From the NCBI GenBank assembly GCA_943912855.1, contig CALTVC010000008.1, positions 1 to 64,000 on the forward strand: DNA of 64,000 bases. The letters run 5' to 3'. The notes beneath the pieces were generated by a model. That model made no database searches and had not been told where the DNA came from. It saw nothing but the letters and a program-made list of their open reading frames with translations. Positions 43,202 through 52,037 of this stretch are shown here, in pieces. The translations under genes were made by a program, and so were the position numbers. Origin of the DNA: an uncultured Flavobacterium sp. (lineage in GTDB: Bacteria; Bacteroidota; Bacteroidia; Flavobacteriales; Flavobacteriaceae). Numbering within the stretch: the first letter of the stretch is position 1; each line of letters opens with the position of its first letter.

Positions 43202-43324
43202 CTACCTCTCGCAATACCCCAGCAGGTAGTAAATAATAATAAAGGTAATGATGGTGCCTATACAGCCACCGCCCAGTTTTTTAGCGCCCCATCCGGCAAT
43301 TAATGTGCGTATCAGTTTGTTCAT
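43202..43324 (-). CDS. Small membrane peptide, 40 aa
   Basis: The minus-strand ORF encodes 40 residues: a basic N-terminus (MNKLIRTLIAGWGAKKLGGG) and one membrane helix (CIGTIITFIIIYYLLGYC). It is preceded by a -7-like TAACTTTA and a 14-bp palindrome at 43341-43354, and has a plausible ATG. Convergent with the 167-aa gene (2-nt gap) and divergent from the MoxR operon. Basic, Gly-rich, single-helix peptides occur both as structural small proteins and as toxins; I cannot choose. Coding potential rests on amino-acid pattern and promoter only. Confidence 0.6.
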   Translation of the reverse strand: MNKLIRTLIAGWGAKKLGGGCIGTIITFIIIYYLLGYCER

Positions 43325-43340
43325 GGTGTTAATTTTTTGT

Positions 43341-43354
43341 TTTAGGTACCTAAA
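43341..43354. promoter_or_regulatory. 14-bp palindrome between divergent genes
   Basis: TTTAGGTACCTAAA, a perfect palindrome in the 150-bp gap between the small peptide and the MoxR operon. It overlaps the peptide's -7-like element, so it could be an operator for either side. Confidence 0.45.
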
Positions 43355-43474
43355 GTTAGCCATTGCGCTCATTTTTTGGTAACGCTTTAACGAAACAATA
43401 AGTTTTTAGCCTAACTTGGCATTCGCAACCCGACCTGCAATCCATAATTCAACAATCAATATTCAAAACAACCC

Positions 43475-44110
43475 ATGGCTGTTCCGCAATACCCGTTCCT
43501 CGAAACCCTGTACCACCTGCGTACTGTAGAGCACCTTACGCTGTACCAAAAAATAGAAGCGTTGAGCCGGGACGAGGAAAACCGTGCACTTGATTTCCTG
43601 GAGGGGGAGTTTGAGCGCGAAGCCACGGCATATCCGGCTACCGTGCCAGGGTATAATGCACAGGCGGGGTTATGGGGAGCCAAAACCACGTATTTTTCGG
43701 GGCAACTCTTTCTGTATAGAGATAATAAACCGTCGGAACTCGTGGGCATAGTACCGCAATTTCCGGGGAAGGTAGATGCGGGGGCGATGCTTTCTGCCGA
43801 TGTTTGCCTGCGGTTTTTGCCCGGCATCATAAACGGACTGAACACTGTAGATACGGAAGACCCGCTCATTCCCATACTAAAAGGCTACCTGAAACAGTTC
43901 CACTATTCTGCCATAGGGATGGACCTGGATTTGAAATGGGAAGACATAGAAAACGCCTTTGCCAACCCCTGCCTGAGCCGATTATACCTGGACCGCATTA
44001 CCGAAAGGCGCGCCATGCAGTGGGCATCGATTCCGCAGATAAAAGAAATGCTCCTTGCTGACATGGGCGACTACACGCAGGTTTTTTGGAAAGATTTGCA
44101 ACTGTTCTAA
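43475..44110 (+). CDS. Unknown first gene of the MoxR/vWA-propeller operon
   Basis: A 211-residue soluble protein I do not recognise by itself. It is mostly helical, with an acidic N-terminal part (LTLYQKIEALSRDEENRALD) and the conserved-looking segments GLWGAKTTYFSGQLFLYRD and QFHYSAIGMDLDL. It lies 60 nt upstream of the RavA-like ATPase on the same strand. Position suggests it is one of the accessory (bpX-type) components of the MoxR-vWA-beta-propeller ternary systems, but I cannot tell which. No membrane segment or enzyme motif is visible. Confidence 0.65.
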   Translation: MAVPQYPFLETLYHLRTVEHLTLYQKIEALSRDEENRALDFLEGEFEREATAYPATVPGYNAQAGLWGAKTTYFSGQLFLYRDNKPSELVGIVPQFPGKVDAGAMLSADVCLRFLPGIINGLNTVDTEDPLIPILKGYLKQFHYSAIGMDLDLKWEDIENAFANPCLSRLYLDRITERRAMQWASIPQIKEMLLADMGDYTQVFWKDLQLF

Positions 44111-44170
44111 CACATAATTGCCATAAAATAAATATATTGGCATCGTTAAGCCAATAACAACCAAAGTATT

Positions 44171-45301
44171 ATGACTACCGTACACACGCTAAACAGCGTA
44201 CTTGCACAATTAAAAGACACCTTTGTAGGTAAAAACGAAATCATAGACCTGCTGGGGATTAGCCTGGTAGCGCGGGAAAACGCCTTTTTGCTGGGGCCTC
44301 CGGGTACGGCAAAGAGTGCATTGGTACGTGCCCTTAGCGACCGCATACAGGGAGGGAAGAATTTCGAATACCTGCTTACGCGCTTTACCGAACCCAACGA
44401 GATTTTCGGGCCGTTTGACATCCGTAAACTAAAGGAGGGCGAACTGGTTACCAATACCGACGGCATGATGCCCGAGGCTTCAATGGTGTTTCTGGATGAG
44501 ATTTTTAATGCCAACTCGGCAATACTTAATAGCCTGCTTTTGGCGCTGAATGAAAAGATTTTCCGTCGTGGGCGGGAAACCCGTAAGCTGCCTGCGCTCA
44601 TGTTTGTAGGGGCGAGTAACATCCTGCCCGAAGACGATGCGCTAAACGCCTTGCTGGACCGTTTTTTGGTACGCATTAAGTGCGACTATGTAGACCCTGA
44701 TTTATTACAACAGGTGTTGCTTGCAGGTTGGGCTTTGGAGAATAATATTGCCAAAGAAACCACAGGCATTTCTCCCGATGAAGTAAAGGAACTTCAGCTA
44801 CAGTGCCGAAACATTGACCTTTCTGCCATACGCGAAGATTATGTAAACCTTGTGCATACCCTGCGCAGTACGGGTGTTGCCGTGAGCGACCGCCGTGCTG
44901 TAAAGTTGCAAAATCTCATTGCCGCAAGCGCATTGCTTTGTGGTCGTACCGAAGCCATACTGAGCGACCTTTGGGTACTAAAGTACATTTGGGATACCGA
45001 GGAGCAGATAGAAGTTCTGGAAGGTATCGTAAATGCCGTTATCCAGAAAGATACCGCTACCGGAGCGCATCCGCAGGCATTGTACAATAAAGTGCCCGAC
45101 CCGGAGGAGGTAATCAGGGAGGTGCGCCTGCTGGCTGCCAAATGGGAGGAAGCAGGGCATTCGTACGAGGCGCAAAACGTAGTGAAAGACAAGCTGCGTT
45201 TTCTGCAAACACGTTGCGACTGGATAAAGAACGGAGAACAAAAACAGTTCATTCAGAATGAAATAGAAGCCTTATGGCAGAAGATATTGCAGGCAGTATA
45301 A
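44171..45301 (+). CDS. RavA-type MoxR AAA+ ATPase
   Basis: A 376-residue AAA+ chaperone-like ATPase. Walker A is GPPGTAKS (G42-S49) and Walker B is MVFLDEIFNAN (D109, E110). The segment YLLTRFTEPNEIFGPFDI is the MoxR insertion and is very close to E. coli RavA. The arginine-finger region is NALLDRFLVRIKC. MoxR proteins normally work with a vWA protein to remodel a target; here the vWA-like partner is two genes downstream. The ATG of the next gene overlaps by 28 nt. Expected to form hexamers. Confidence 0.9.
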   Translation: MTTVHTLNSVLAQLKDTFVGKNEIIDLLGISLVARENAFLLGPPGTAKSALVRALSDRIQGGKNFEYLLTRFTEPNEIFGPFDIRKLKEGELVTNTDGMMPEASMVFLDEIFNANSAILNSLLLALNEKIFRRGRETRKLPALMFVGASNILPEDDALNALLDRFLVRIKCDYVDPDLLQQVLLAGWALENNIAKETTGISPDEVKELQLQCRNIDLSAIREDYVNLVHTLRSTGVAVSDRRAVKLQNLIAASALLCGRTEAILSDLWVLKYIWDTEEQIEVLEGIVNAVIQKDTATGAHPQALYNKVPDPEEVIREVRLLAAKWEEAGHSYEAQNVVKDKLRFLQTRCDWIKNGEQKQFIQNEIEALWQKILQAV

Positions 45302-45999
45302 GCCTTTACCTTGAAATTCCTGCCGAACACGTACAATTGCTTGCACCCATCCGTCATTGGGAGGGGCTGCGCGCAGCGGGTTCAGACGGGGTATTCTGGG
45401 TGCGGGGCTTTACCCATGAAATGGCAGAAAGCGACGCCTTAAAAACCATACCGTACAAAAAACTGTATCACGAAAAAAACGGACTGCTGTTTCCGCAGGG
45501 GAGTCTTTTGCCCCAACGCAAAATGCCCCAGGGATTGCTGTGGTCGCCTTTTGAAAGGTTGATGCCGGTAACGCTTCCGCCTGTAAACTATAATTATTTC
45601 GGGTTGCAGGAAGGGGTAAGTTTCCCCATTATAAAACAACAGGCAGAGCGCGTAGCTACGGCATTGTTGTGCGCGCTATCTGATTTGGAAAAGTACCTGC
45701 TTACCGCGCCTGCCATTCGTTTGCAACCCTTGCAGTGGATAGGGGTTGAAGATAAAGCACTGATACTTGGCACGCCATTGTTGCCCACACAGGGTATAGC
45801 CCTTTGGGGGAATGGCGCCATGCTGTACCCCGCAGGTTACGGTCCGGAGTTGCCTTTGCTTGAGGAAGTAGTGCTGAAGGCGGTAACCCCATCAGGGAAC
45901 AGCCTTTTGCTATGGGATAAAGACGGCTCATACACAATAATAAAACAATCGGAATGCATGCCGTTGTCGTTGGGCGCATTTCGTTTAACCTATAAGTAA
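45274..45999 (+). CDS. Unknown third gene of the MoxR/vWA-propeller operon (bpX-like)
   Basis: A 241-residue soluble protein without recognised enzyme motifs. It begins with LYLEIPAEHVQLLAPIRHWE and contains VFWVRGFT, LLPQRKMPQGLLWSPFERLM and a strand-rich end with GNSLLLWDKDGSYTI. Such proteins accompany the MoxR and vWA-propeller genes as small bpX accessory proteins in the ternary systems described computationally; which subtype I cannot say. It overlaps the MoxR gene by 28 nt and is separated from the next gene by 8 nt, so stoichiometric expression is likely. Confidence 0.65.
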   Translation: MAEDIAGSISLYLEIPAEHVQLLAPIRHWEGLRAAGSDGVFWVRGFTHEMAESDALKTIPYKKLYHEKNGLLFPQGSLLPQRKMPQGLLWSPFERLMPVTLPPVNYNYFGLQEGVSFPIIKQQAERVATALLCALSDLEKYLLTAPAIRLQPLQWIGVEDKALILGTPLLPTQGIALWGNGAMLYPAGYGPELPLLEEVVLKAVTPSGNSLLLWDKDGSYTIIKQSECMPLSLGAFRLTYK

Positions 46000-46007
46000 G
46001 CAGGAAG

Positions 46008-48473
46008 ATGGAGTTGCGATTTGAAGAATACTTTGCAGGACATACCGGTCATTTCTGGCATTGGGATAACGACCCATATAGTTCATCTTCCGGGTATTTT
46101 GAGGAAATATCCATGCCCGACGGCAAGGTTATAGCGCTTACACCTTATGTATTGGGATTGCTTAAAAACCTTCAACCTGTGGGATGGCCACCCCTCGATG
46201 CCCTGCTTATGGTACTCATAGTAACCAATGAAAATGGCAAAGATGATTATAATCAACTGAAATTAATTTTCAAGAGGCTTTTTCATCATGCGGAAGGAGA
46301 ACTGCATAAAAAACTCGAAGCCGCTTTTGGTTTACTAAAGCTATTGACAAATCTCCCGCCGGAGTACCATACAGGTAAAGGAAGGGAGTTACTTATACAA
46401 ACCATTTTTAGTATTGGCACACCCTGGGTTTCATCTGATAAAGCTACCTATTGGCTTGCCGAATTTGAAAGCAATAAAGAGGATTTGGCAGGATTTGTCC
46501 CTATAGACAAACCTTTTTCTTCTGAAAAAACCATGCTCGGCATTACGGTGCTTGCTAACCTGCGTAAAGAATTCCCTGATGTAGCTTCCCTGATGGGCGC
46601 ATTGGGCGGTGTTCCTGATGCGGTAGAACTATCTGAAGAAACCTCTAAAGAAATAACAGAACCTGCCACAAAAACCGGACAGGAGTTTATAGATGAACTC
46701 ATAGAAAACCCGTCTACCTTTCCGGTGGGTAACCTGATTCCGCATATATGGGGCGGACTGCGCATACCGTTGCACCACGTAAATCCGGGCAGGCAACCGC
46801 TGGGTGGTATAGCCGATATTACCAATAAAGGCGATTTCCACAGGCTGCTGATTTCTGAATTTGCCAATGACGATGAGGTGTTTATGAGCCGCCTTGCCAA
46901 TAACGAAGCCCTGTACATACAGCGCGAAACTCCGCCACAGCCCGATAAATCGATACGTGTGCTGGGGGTAGACAGTACCCTGCGCAGTTGGGGTGCGCCA
47001 CGTGTGCTGGGATTTGCATCGGCATTGGCGGTAGCCACACACCCTAAGACCGATATAGTGTGCAACATCTTTGCCGTAGGGCAGGATTTTGCACCCATAA
47101 CCTTTGGTAGTGTGGGCGAAGTGATTGATGGGATGCAGCTCCTTAGCCCTAAGCTTGATTCGGCAGAGGGGTTTACAAAACTGCTGTCTGACCCGGTAAC
47201 CCAGGGTGCCGAGGTATTTATAGTAACCTCTGAAGAATCATTGGCAGGAGCCGAAATGCAGAAAATGCTTGCCGAAAACATAGACCGCATCGGGTTTATC
47301 ATTACCACATCGGGTAACGGTACGGTGAGCTTTTACAAAATACACAACAAGGCACGTAAGCTGTTGCAGCGTATAGTACTGCCCCTTGACCAGCTTTGGG
47401 ACATTACCAAAAGACGTCCTACATCTAAGGTTAGCAGTAAAGGTAAGGGCAAGCAGGCTGCAACACAAATAACAGATCATCCTGCAATGTTGTACCCGTT
47501 GCCGGCACATAACCTGATGCGTTTTTACCTGAACGGTTATATTTATTTTCTTACTACAAAGGGCAGGCTAGGACGTACCCAGATAATGCCCGAACATAAG
47601 AGGGTTGATTATAGCCACCAGAATAATTACTACAAGTACCCTGATAACTACTATATAGACAGGATACGAAGTTGTGAGTTTTTACTGGAAAACCTTTCGG
47701 TAGATAAAGCAGGAATCTATGCATTGGATCAAAATGAGTTTGGCGAATACATCCTCTTTGCTTATTATCCTGAGAAGATGCTGTTTAGTGTACTCAACCT
47801 TAATACCCGGGAGTATGGCAAGTGCGAACAGTCAATGCCCGTAGCCGATTATGTAGCGTATGCATATAGTGGCAGTTTTTACCTGATAGATTACGAAAAA
47901 GAGATAATGTACCGCCACTCCGGTACGGGCTACGTCCCTGAAATGGCAGGTGTGGGGTACGACAGTAAAATAATGAATGCTTATAATGAGTCGGTTTCAC
48001 AAGCCGCTGATTTGTATACCTTAACAGGGTCAAACATAGTTACCAACCTTACGCCGGTGTGCATTACCGGGAATGGCGAACTGGTGCTAAGCAAGTATGT
48101 TTTAAAGGCAAGAGTTACGGCAGATGCTAAATCGTCCATGAGATTAACTGCCGACCATCATACTTTAAGAATGATTGTTGCGACGATGAAACCCGGTGGC
48201 AATGCTTTTGAGTTTGCCGATGGCAGTACGGTAGTGAGCGACAAAAAAGGCATGATAGTACTTGCCAGCAGTAACCCGGATATTCCGACTATATACGTAG
48301 TTACAAGCCTTGATTGCGACCTGGCCATGGTAGCCGGTACTGATTTTTGTGGCAACAGGCTGTTTTATAACGAATGGGACAGCCCTGCTACACACATAAG
48401 CATACAGGATTTTTTTGCCAAATATTACTACCCGTTTATAAACCACATCAGAGACCATGAACCTAACCATTAA
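46008..48473 (+). CDS. vWA-like and probable beta-propeller protein of the MoxR operon
   Basis: An 821-residue protein. An N-terminal helical region (to ~230) leads to a linker with PTFPVGNLIPHIWGGLRI-like residues. A Rossmann-type domain at about 315-460 starts VLGVDSTLRSWG and includes VFIVTSEESL, placed and patterned as a vWA domain. Its metal site is degenerate: D322-S-T-L-R instead of DxSxS. After a Lys-rich linker (~480) the remaining 330 residues are repeated strand blades (YFLTTKGRLGRTQI, GIYALDQNEFGEYILF, FYLIDYEKEIMYRH), probably a beta-propeller. No signal peptide. The fusion identifies the operon as a MoxR-vWA-propeller system. Overlaps the next gene by 17 nt. Confidence 0.75.
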   Translation: MELRFEEYFAGHTGHFWHWDNDPYSSSSGYFEEISMPDGKVIALTPYVLGLLKNLQPVGWPPLDALLMVLIVTNENGKDDYNQLKLIFKRLFHHAEGELHKKLEAAFGLLKLLTNLPPEYHTGKGRELLIQTIFSIGTPWVSSDKATYWLAEFESNKEDLAGFVPIDKPFSSEKTMLGITVLANLRKEFPDVASLMGALGGVPDAVELSEETSKEITEPATKTGQEFIDELIENPSTFPVGNLIPHIWGGLRIPLHHVNPGRQPLGGIADITNKGDFHRLLISEFANDDEVFMSRLANNEALYIQRETPPQPDKSIRVLGVDSTLRSWGAPRVLGFASALAVATHPKTDIVCNIFAVGQDFAPITFGSVGEVIDGMQLLSPKLDSAEGFTKLLSDPVTQGAEVFIVTSEESLAGAEMQKMLAENIDRIGFIITTSGNGTVSFYKIHNKARKLLQRIVLPLDQLWDITKRRPTSKVSSKGKGKQAATQITDHPAMLYPLPAHNLMRFYLNGYIYFLTTKGRLGRTQIMPEHKRVDYSHQNNYYKYPDNYYIDRIRSCEFLLENLSVDKAGIYALDQNEFGEYILFAYYPEKMLFSVLNLNTREYGKCEQSMPVADYVAYAYSGSFYLIDYEKEIMYRHSGTGYVPEMAGVGYDSKIMNAYNESVSQAADLYTLTGSNIVTNLTPVCITGNGELVLSKYVLKARVTADAKSSMRLTADHHTLRMIVATMKPGGNAFEFADGSTVVSDKKGMIVLASSNPDIPTIYVVTSLDCDLAMVAGTDFCGNRLFYNEWDSPATHISIQDFFAKYYYPFINHIRDHEPNH

Positions 48474-50235
48474 CCCCGTACATAAAAACAGCCATGCCCT
48501 GGGTGGCATCCTCATAAAGGGGGGTAGTCCTATGGAGTGGCTTGCCGAAATGCAGCGTATGGGGCTTTCGGTGGCTATGCCTGTGTACCCGGTAGCGGGC
48601 GCAGTGGCGAACCAAATTTACGGGTGCATAGTACAGTGCAATGCCCGTGAGGTTAAAGATTTGGGCAGGAACGAAGTTTTACAGCTGGTAAACCAAACCG
48701 TGTTTATACCACAGCAGGCAGATTTGATTCCAAGGCTTTCTGATACCGAATGGGAGAAACTCTTTGGTAATAAAATGTACATATACCTGCCAGCCACGGG
48801 GCTTGCAGAGCTGGAGGAAACCGTACGCTGGGAACGCCTGTTGGTTCCGCCACGGCATAATGAGGTAAGGATTACCAAGCCCGCTAAAGGTATAAGCATC
48901 CCTACAGGAAACATACAAACCGCTGCCATAGAAGCACCCGAAGCACATATTCAGGAGAACCCTTTTGGCGATGCGGGAGCACTGGCTGATTTGCCCTTTG
49001 ATGTACAAAAACTGATGAAAGGCAACTCGCAGGAAATGGACAAGTTCCTGAAGTTTTTAAGCCAAAATCCGGAGCTTGCCCTAAAGTTTGGTATTCCGTT
49101 AGATGAGCTTGGCGCATTTAGGGGTGGACGCGATGGTCAGTATAGGTTTGGCAAGTCAGGGTCTGAACGTTTCAGGGAATTCATGGACTCAGACTGGGGT
49201 ATGCTGGTTAAGGTGTTGTTTTTCCTCTTCCTGGGGCTTTTCGTACTGATTCTCATTATAAAGGTAGCCAGTGGAAAAGGAAGTAGTGGCGGCGGCTCTA
49301 GTGTATTGCCGTTTATGCTTATTTTCTTTCTAATCAAATACCTTATGAAGGTATACGACGATGGTGGTTCATCTTCAAGGGGAAGTTATAGTGGTGGCGG
49401 TATGGGCAGTGGTAGAGGTGGTGGCGGTAACGGTAGGAGCATACTGTTGGATAACGAACGTTTTGATACCCTGCGCCAGCAATATACCCGCCTTGCTGAA
49501 GAGTATTATAACAACGGCGAGTACGACAAGTCGGCACACATTTACAAAACCCTGCTTAAGAACCCGTACAAAGCCGCTGAGGTGTATCGTACGGGCAAGC
49601 ACTACGAAAAGGCTGCCGCGTTGTATCTTACCTTGGGCAATAAACAGGCTGCCGCCGAATGCTATGAGGATGGTAAAATGTACAGCAGGTGCATACCTAT
49701 TTACAAAGAGATGAACCAGTACGAAAAAGTGGGCGACCTGTATGCCTTGCTTCACGATAAGGCAGAGGCCGACAGGTATTATAATATTGTACTGGACGAA
49801 CATATTAAGAATGGCGCGTATTTACCGGCATACCGTTTGGCACATAACAAAATGGACAATGTGGTGCGCGGTCGTGAGTTTTTACTACAGAGCTGGCAGA
49901 AGAACATCAGTCCGGCTGAGGTTATGAAGTTGTACCTGCATAGTTTTGAAACCCCTCAGGAGCTGGAAACCGAAGCTGTAAAAGTACACAACAACCTGGT
50001 TACGGATAGTAACGACCTGGTGTTTCTTAAAGTCCTGGTGCTTGATGTTATCAGGAAAGATGATAGCAAGCATTCGCCTGTTTTAAAGGAACTTTCGTAT
50101 AAAATCATATCAAATAAATTGGGCAGGAATCCGTCTGTGGCGGGTTCGCTCATAAGCCTTAATCCCGGCGATATGGAAATTGCCAAAGAAATACTCCGCT
50201 TTAATAAGACAAAGGGGCCTAACAAGTTTTTGTAA
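48457..50235 (+). CDS. Membrane TPR protein of the MoxR/vWA-propeller operon (bpX6-like N-terminus)
   Basis: A 592-residue protein. The N-terminal ~150 residues (VHKNSHALGGILIKGGSPME, QTVFIPQQADLIPRLSDTEW) resemble the bpX6-type domain as I remember it. Two membrane helices follow at about 251-272 (VLFFLFLGLFVLILIIKV) and 283-300 (PFMLIFFLIKYLMKVY), then a Gly/Ser-rich hinge. A TPR-like helical repeat array fills about 325-480 (AEEYYNNGEYDKSAHIYKTL, GKHYEKAAALYLTLGN). It probably tethers the ATPase complex to the inner membrane with the repeats as docking or effector surface. Last gene of the operon. Confidence 0.75.
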   Translation: MNLTINPVHKNSHALGGILIKGGSPMEWLAEMQRMGLSVAMPVYPVAGAVANQIYGCIVQCNAREVKDLGRNEVLQLVNQTVFIPQQADLIPRLSDTEWEKLFGNKMYIYLPATGLAELEETVRWERLLVPPRHNEVRITKPAKGISIPTGNIQTAAIEAPEAHIQENPFGDAGALADLPFDVQKLMKGNSQEMDKFLKFLSQNPELALKFGIPLDELGAFRGGRDGQYRFGKSGSERFREFMDSDWGMLVKVLFFLFLGLFVLILIIKVASGKGSSGGGSSVLPFMLIFFLIKYLMKVYDDGGSSSRGSYSGGGMGSGRGGGGNGRSILLDNERFDTLRQQYTRLAEEYYNNGEYDKSAHIYKTLLKNPYKAAEVYRTGKHYEKAAALYLTLGNKQAAAECYEDGKMYSRCIPIYKEMNQYEKVGDLYALLHDKAEADRYYNIVLDEHIKNGAYLPAYRLAHNKMDNVVRGREFLLQSWQKNISPAEVMKLYLHSFETPQELETEAVKVHNNLVTDSNDLVFLKVLVLDVIRKDDSKHSPVLKELSYKIISNKLGRNPSVAGSLISLNPGDMEIAKEILRFNKTKGPNKFL

Positions 50236-50303
50236 CCATAGTTTAGCGTAAACAATGCGGTTATTTGCAAAAAACGTTTCACATTTGCAGTAGCCTGATT
50301 TCA

Positions 50304-51284
50304 ATGAAACTATTTTTCTACATATTCGCGTTGCTGGCGGGGCAAAATGTTTTTGCCCAGGTTTACGGCTGTACCGATCCGCTTTCGCAAAATTATAACC
50401 CCGATGCTACCGTAAACGATGGCTCATGTATCTATGCCAAGGCTAAAGTTACCCCACAGGTACTGGGTTTGCTGGATGATAAAGTGCACGAAACATCAGG
50501 GCTCATTATGATGGATAATGGCATTTGGACACATAACGACGATACCGATACCTCCCTCTACAGCCTGGATACGCTTACCGGGGCTATAACCCGTAGCGTC
50601 CGCCTTACGGGTATACATAATACCGACTGGGAAGAAATAGACCAGGACAGCGCTTTTGTGTACGTGGGCGATTTTGGCAATAACTACAGGGGCAACCGAC
50701 TGGACTTGCGTGTGCTGAAAATAGGTAAGGCTGGCTTACTGCGAAACACACCCGAAACGGAACTGATTAATTTTTCCTACGCCAACCAAACCGACCTTGA
50801 CAGCCCGGGTAGTAATCGCACTGATTTCGACTGTGAAGCCATGGTGACGGGTAAGGACAGCCTGTTCCTGTTTACCAAACAATGGAGATCTAAACAAACC
50901 ACCATATACCGCCTGCCTAAAACACCTGGCGTGTACAACCTGCAACCTGGCAAAAGCTTTAACATAGAAGGACTAGTTACCGGAGCGGTTTATCTGGAAG
51001 AAAAACACCTGCTGGTATTGTGTGGCTATGGCCGTATGGGGTCGCCATTTTTGTATGTATTTTATGGTTTTAGCGGAAATGATTTCTTTGGCGGAAACAA
51101 ACGCCGCATAGCCATAAACGAAGGCATAATGCAGGTAGAGGGCATTACCACAAACGACGGACTGCATTATTACATAAGCTGCGAACGTTTTGTAAAGAGG
51201 CCGCTGGTAAACAGCCCTGCGCGTCTTATGCTCATCGACCTGACTGAATACCTGAAACCTTACCTTGATACACTAAAGCCATAA
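50304..51284 (+). CDS. Secreted beta-propeller-like protein with YGCTDP motif
   Basis: A 326-residue exported protein. A signal peptide (LFFYIFALLAGQNVFA) is followed by VYGCTDPLSQNYNPDATV, a short calcium/Cys motif common in extracellular Bacteroidota proteins. The rest has strand-rich blades (GIWTHNDDTDTSLYSLDTLT, DWEEIDQDSAFVYVGDFGNN, CEAMVTGKDSLFLFTKQW), as in the SdiA-regulated/phytase-like propeller families. No T9SS sorting domain is present. The start is at 50304, since the signal peptide begins there. Not part of the MoxR operon as far as strand and 68-nt gap can show. Confidence 0.75.
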   Translation: MKLFFYIFALLAGQNVFAQVYGCTDPLSQNYNPDATVNDGSCIYAKAKVTPQVLGLLDDKVHETSGLIMMDNGIWTHNDDTDTSLYSLDTLTGAITRSVRLTGIHNTDWEEIDQDSAFVYVGDFGNNYRGNRLDLRVLKIGKAGLLRNTPETELINFSYANQTDLDSPGSNRTDFDCEAMVTGKDSLFLFTKQWRSKQTTIYRLPKTPGVYNLQPGKSFNIEGLVTGAVYLEEKHLLVLCGYGRMGSPFLYVFYGFSGNDFFGGNKRRIAINEGIMQVEGITTNDGLHYYISCERFVKRPLVNSPARLMLIDLTEYLKPYLDTLKP

Positions 51285-51290
51285 GTTGGC

Positions 51291-51298
51291 TATCTTTG
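51291..51298 (+). promoter_or_regulatory. -7 element of the 146-aa gene
   Basis: TATCTTTG, 19 nt before the ATG at 51318, with a possible -33 TTG at 51265-51267 (23-nt spacing). Confidence 0.55.
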
Positions 51299-51317
51299 CA
51301 CAAATATTCTGTTTTAC

Positions 51318-51758
51318 ATGAAAATAAACCTAAAATCAGGCATAGCCGAACTGCTGTTCGGGATGAAAGAAAAAGACGTTACCGCGCTTTATGGCGAACC
51401 TTCGCGCAAGTATAAAGACGAGGACAAGAACATTATTTACCTGTACAACGATAAAAAACTCCGCCTTACCTTTTATGCCGATGAAGATTTCAGGCTGGGG
51501 TACATCATAGGCAGCCATCCTGAGCTGGAGCTGAAAGACAATAAAATCATTGGGCAAAGCTGGGCTGCATTAGAGCCGGCGCTGAAAGAAAGTGGCGTTA
51601 AAAGTTTTGAATCAGAACATTTTGATTCGGTAGAGAACCATTTCAATGAAGACAACTGGGTGATTTTTCAGGCAGAATTCGGCGAAGTAATCCGTGTGGA
51701 AGTAGGCGCGATTATCAATGCCAAAGATGAATTTGACTGGAAGTTTAAATCAAAATAG
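51318..51758 (+). CDS. Hypothetical protein, 146 aa
   Basis: A soluble 146-residue protein not recognised with confidence. The N-terminal half (IAELLFGMKEKDVTALYGEP, NIIYLYNDKKLRLTFYADED) reads like the SmpA/BLIP-type two-helix, four-strand fold, in which a GxxxxxVxxxxGxP segment introduces the sheet. The second half partly repeats that pattern (IIGQSWAALEPALKESGVKS). No signal peptide, so cytoplasmic. Own promoter. The octamer repeat array starts 4 nt after its stop. Confidence 0.65.
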   Translation: MKINLKSGIAELLFGMKEKDVTALYGEPSRKYKDEDKNIIYLYNDKKLRLTFYADEDFRLGYIIGSHPELELKDNKIIGQSWAALEPALKESGVKSFESEHFDSVENHFNEDNWVIFQAEFGEVIRVEVGAIINAKDEFDWKFKSK

Positions 51759-51762
51759 CTTC

Positions 51763-51903
51763 TGAGCTCCTGAGTCGCTGAGCTTCTTAGCCTGAACCCG
51801 ATTAATAAAATGAGCCCTACAGTACGTGTTGTGGGGCTTTTTTTTTTGAACTGCTTACAATATATATACTACTAAAAAGCTCAGAAACTCAGAAACTTCA
51901 CAA
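51763..51903. repeat. Octamer-repeat element A flanking a terminator
   Basis: Left arm: four units in strict 8-nt register starting at 51763, 51771, 51779 (TGAG) and 51787 (TTAG). Right arm: four units in the opposite orientation at 51872 (CTAA), 51880, 51888 (CTCA) and 51896. An intrinsic terminator sits between the arms. The left arm begins 4 nt after the stop of the 146-aa gene. Confidence 0.75.
51813..51850 (+). terminator. Terminator inside octamer element A
   Basis: Stem AGCCCTACA with TTGTGGGGCT, followed by a run of nine or more T. Confidence 0.85.
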
Positions 51904-52037
51904 AGCTATATCTAAAATATACAACTATGTGTGTTTAATTTACAAGTGAGGATATGTATTGTTTCAGAACTTTGTAATAAACACTTACGTTATTAAAGTG
52001 TACATTACATCATTCATCAACCTTAATACACAACAAA

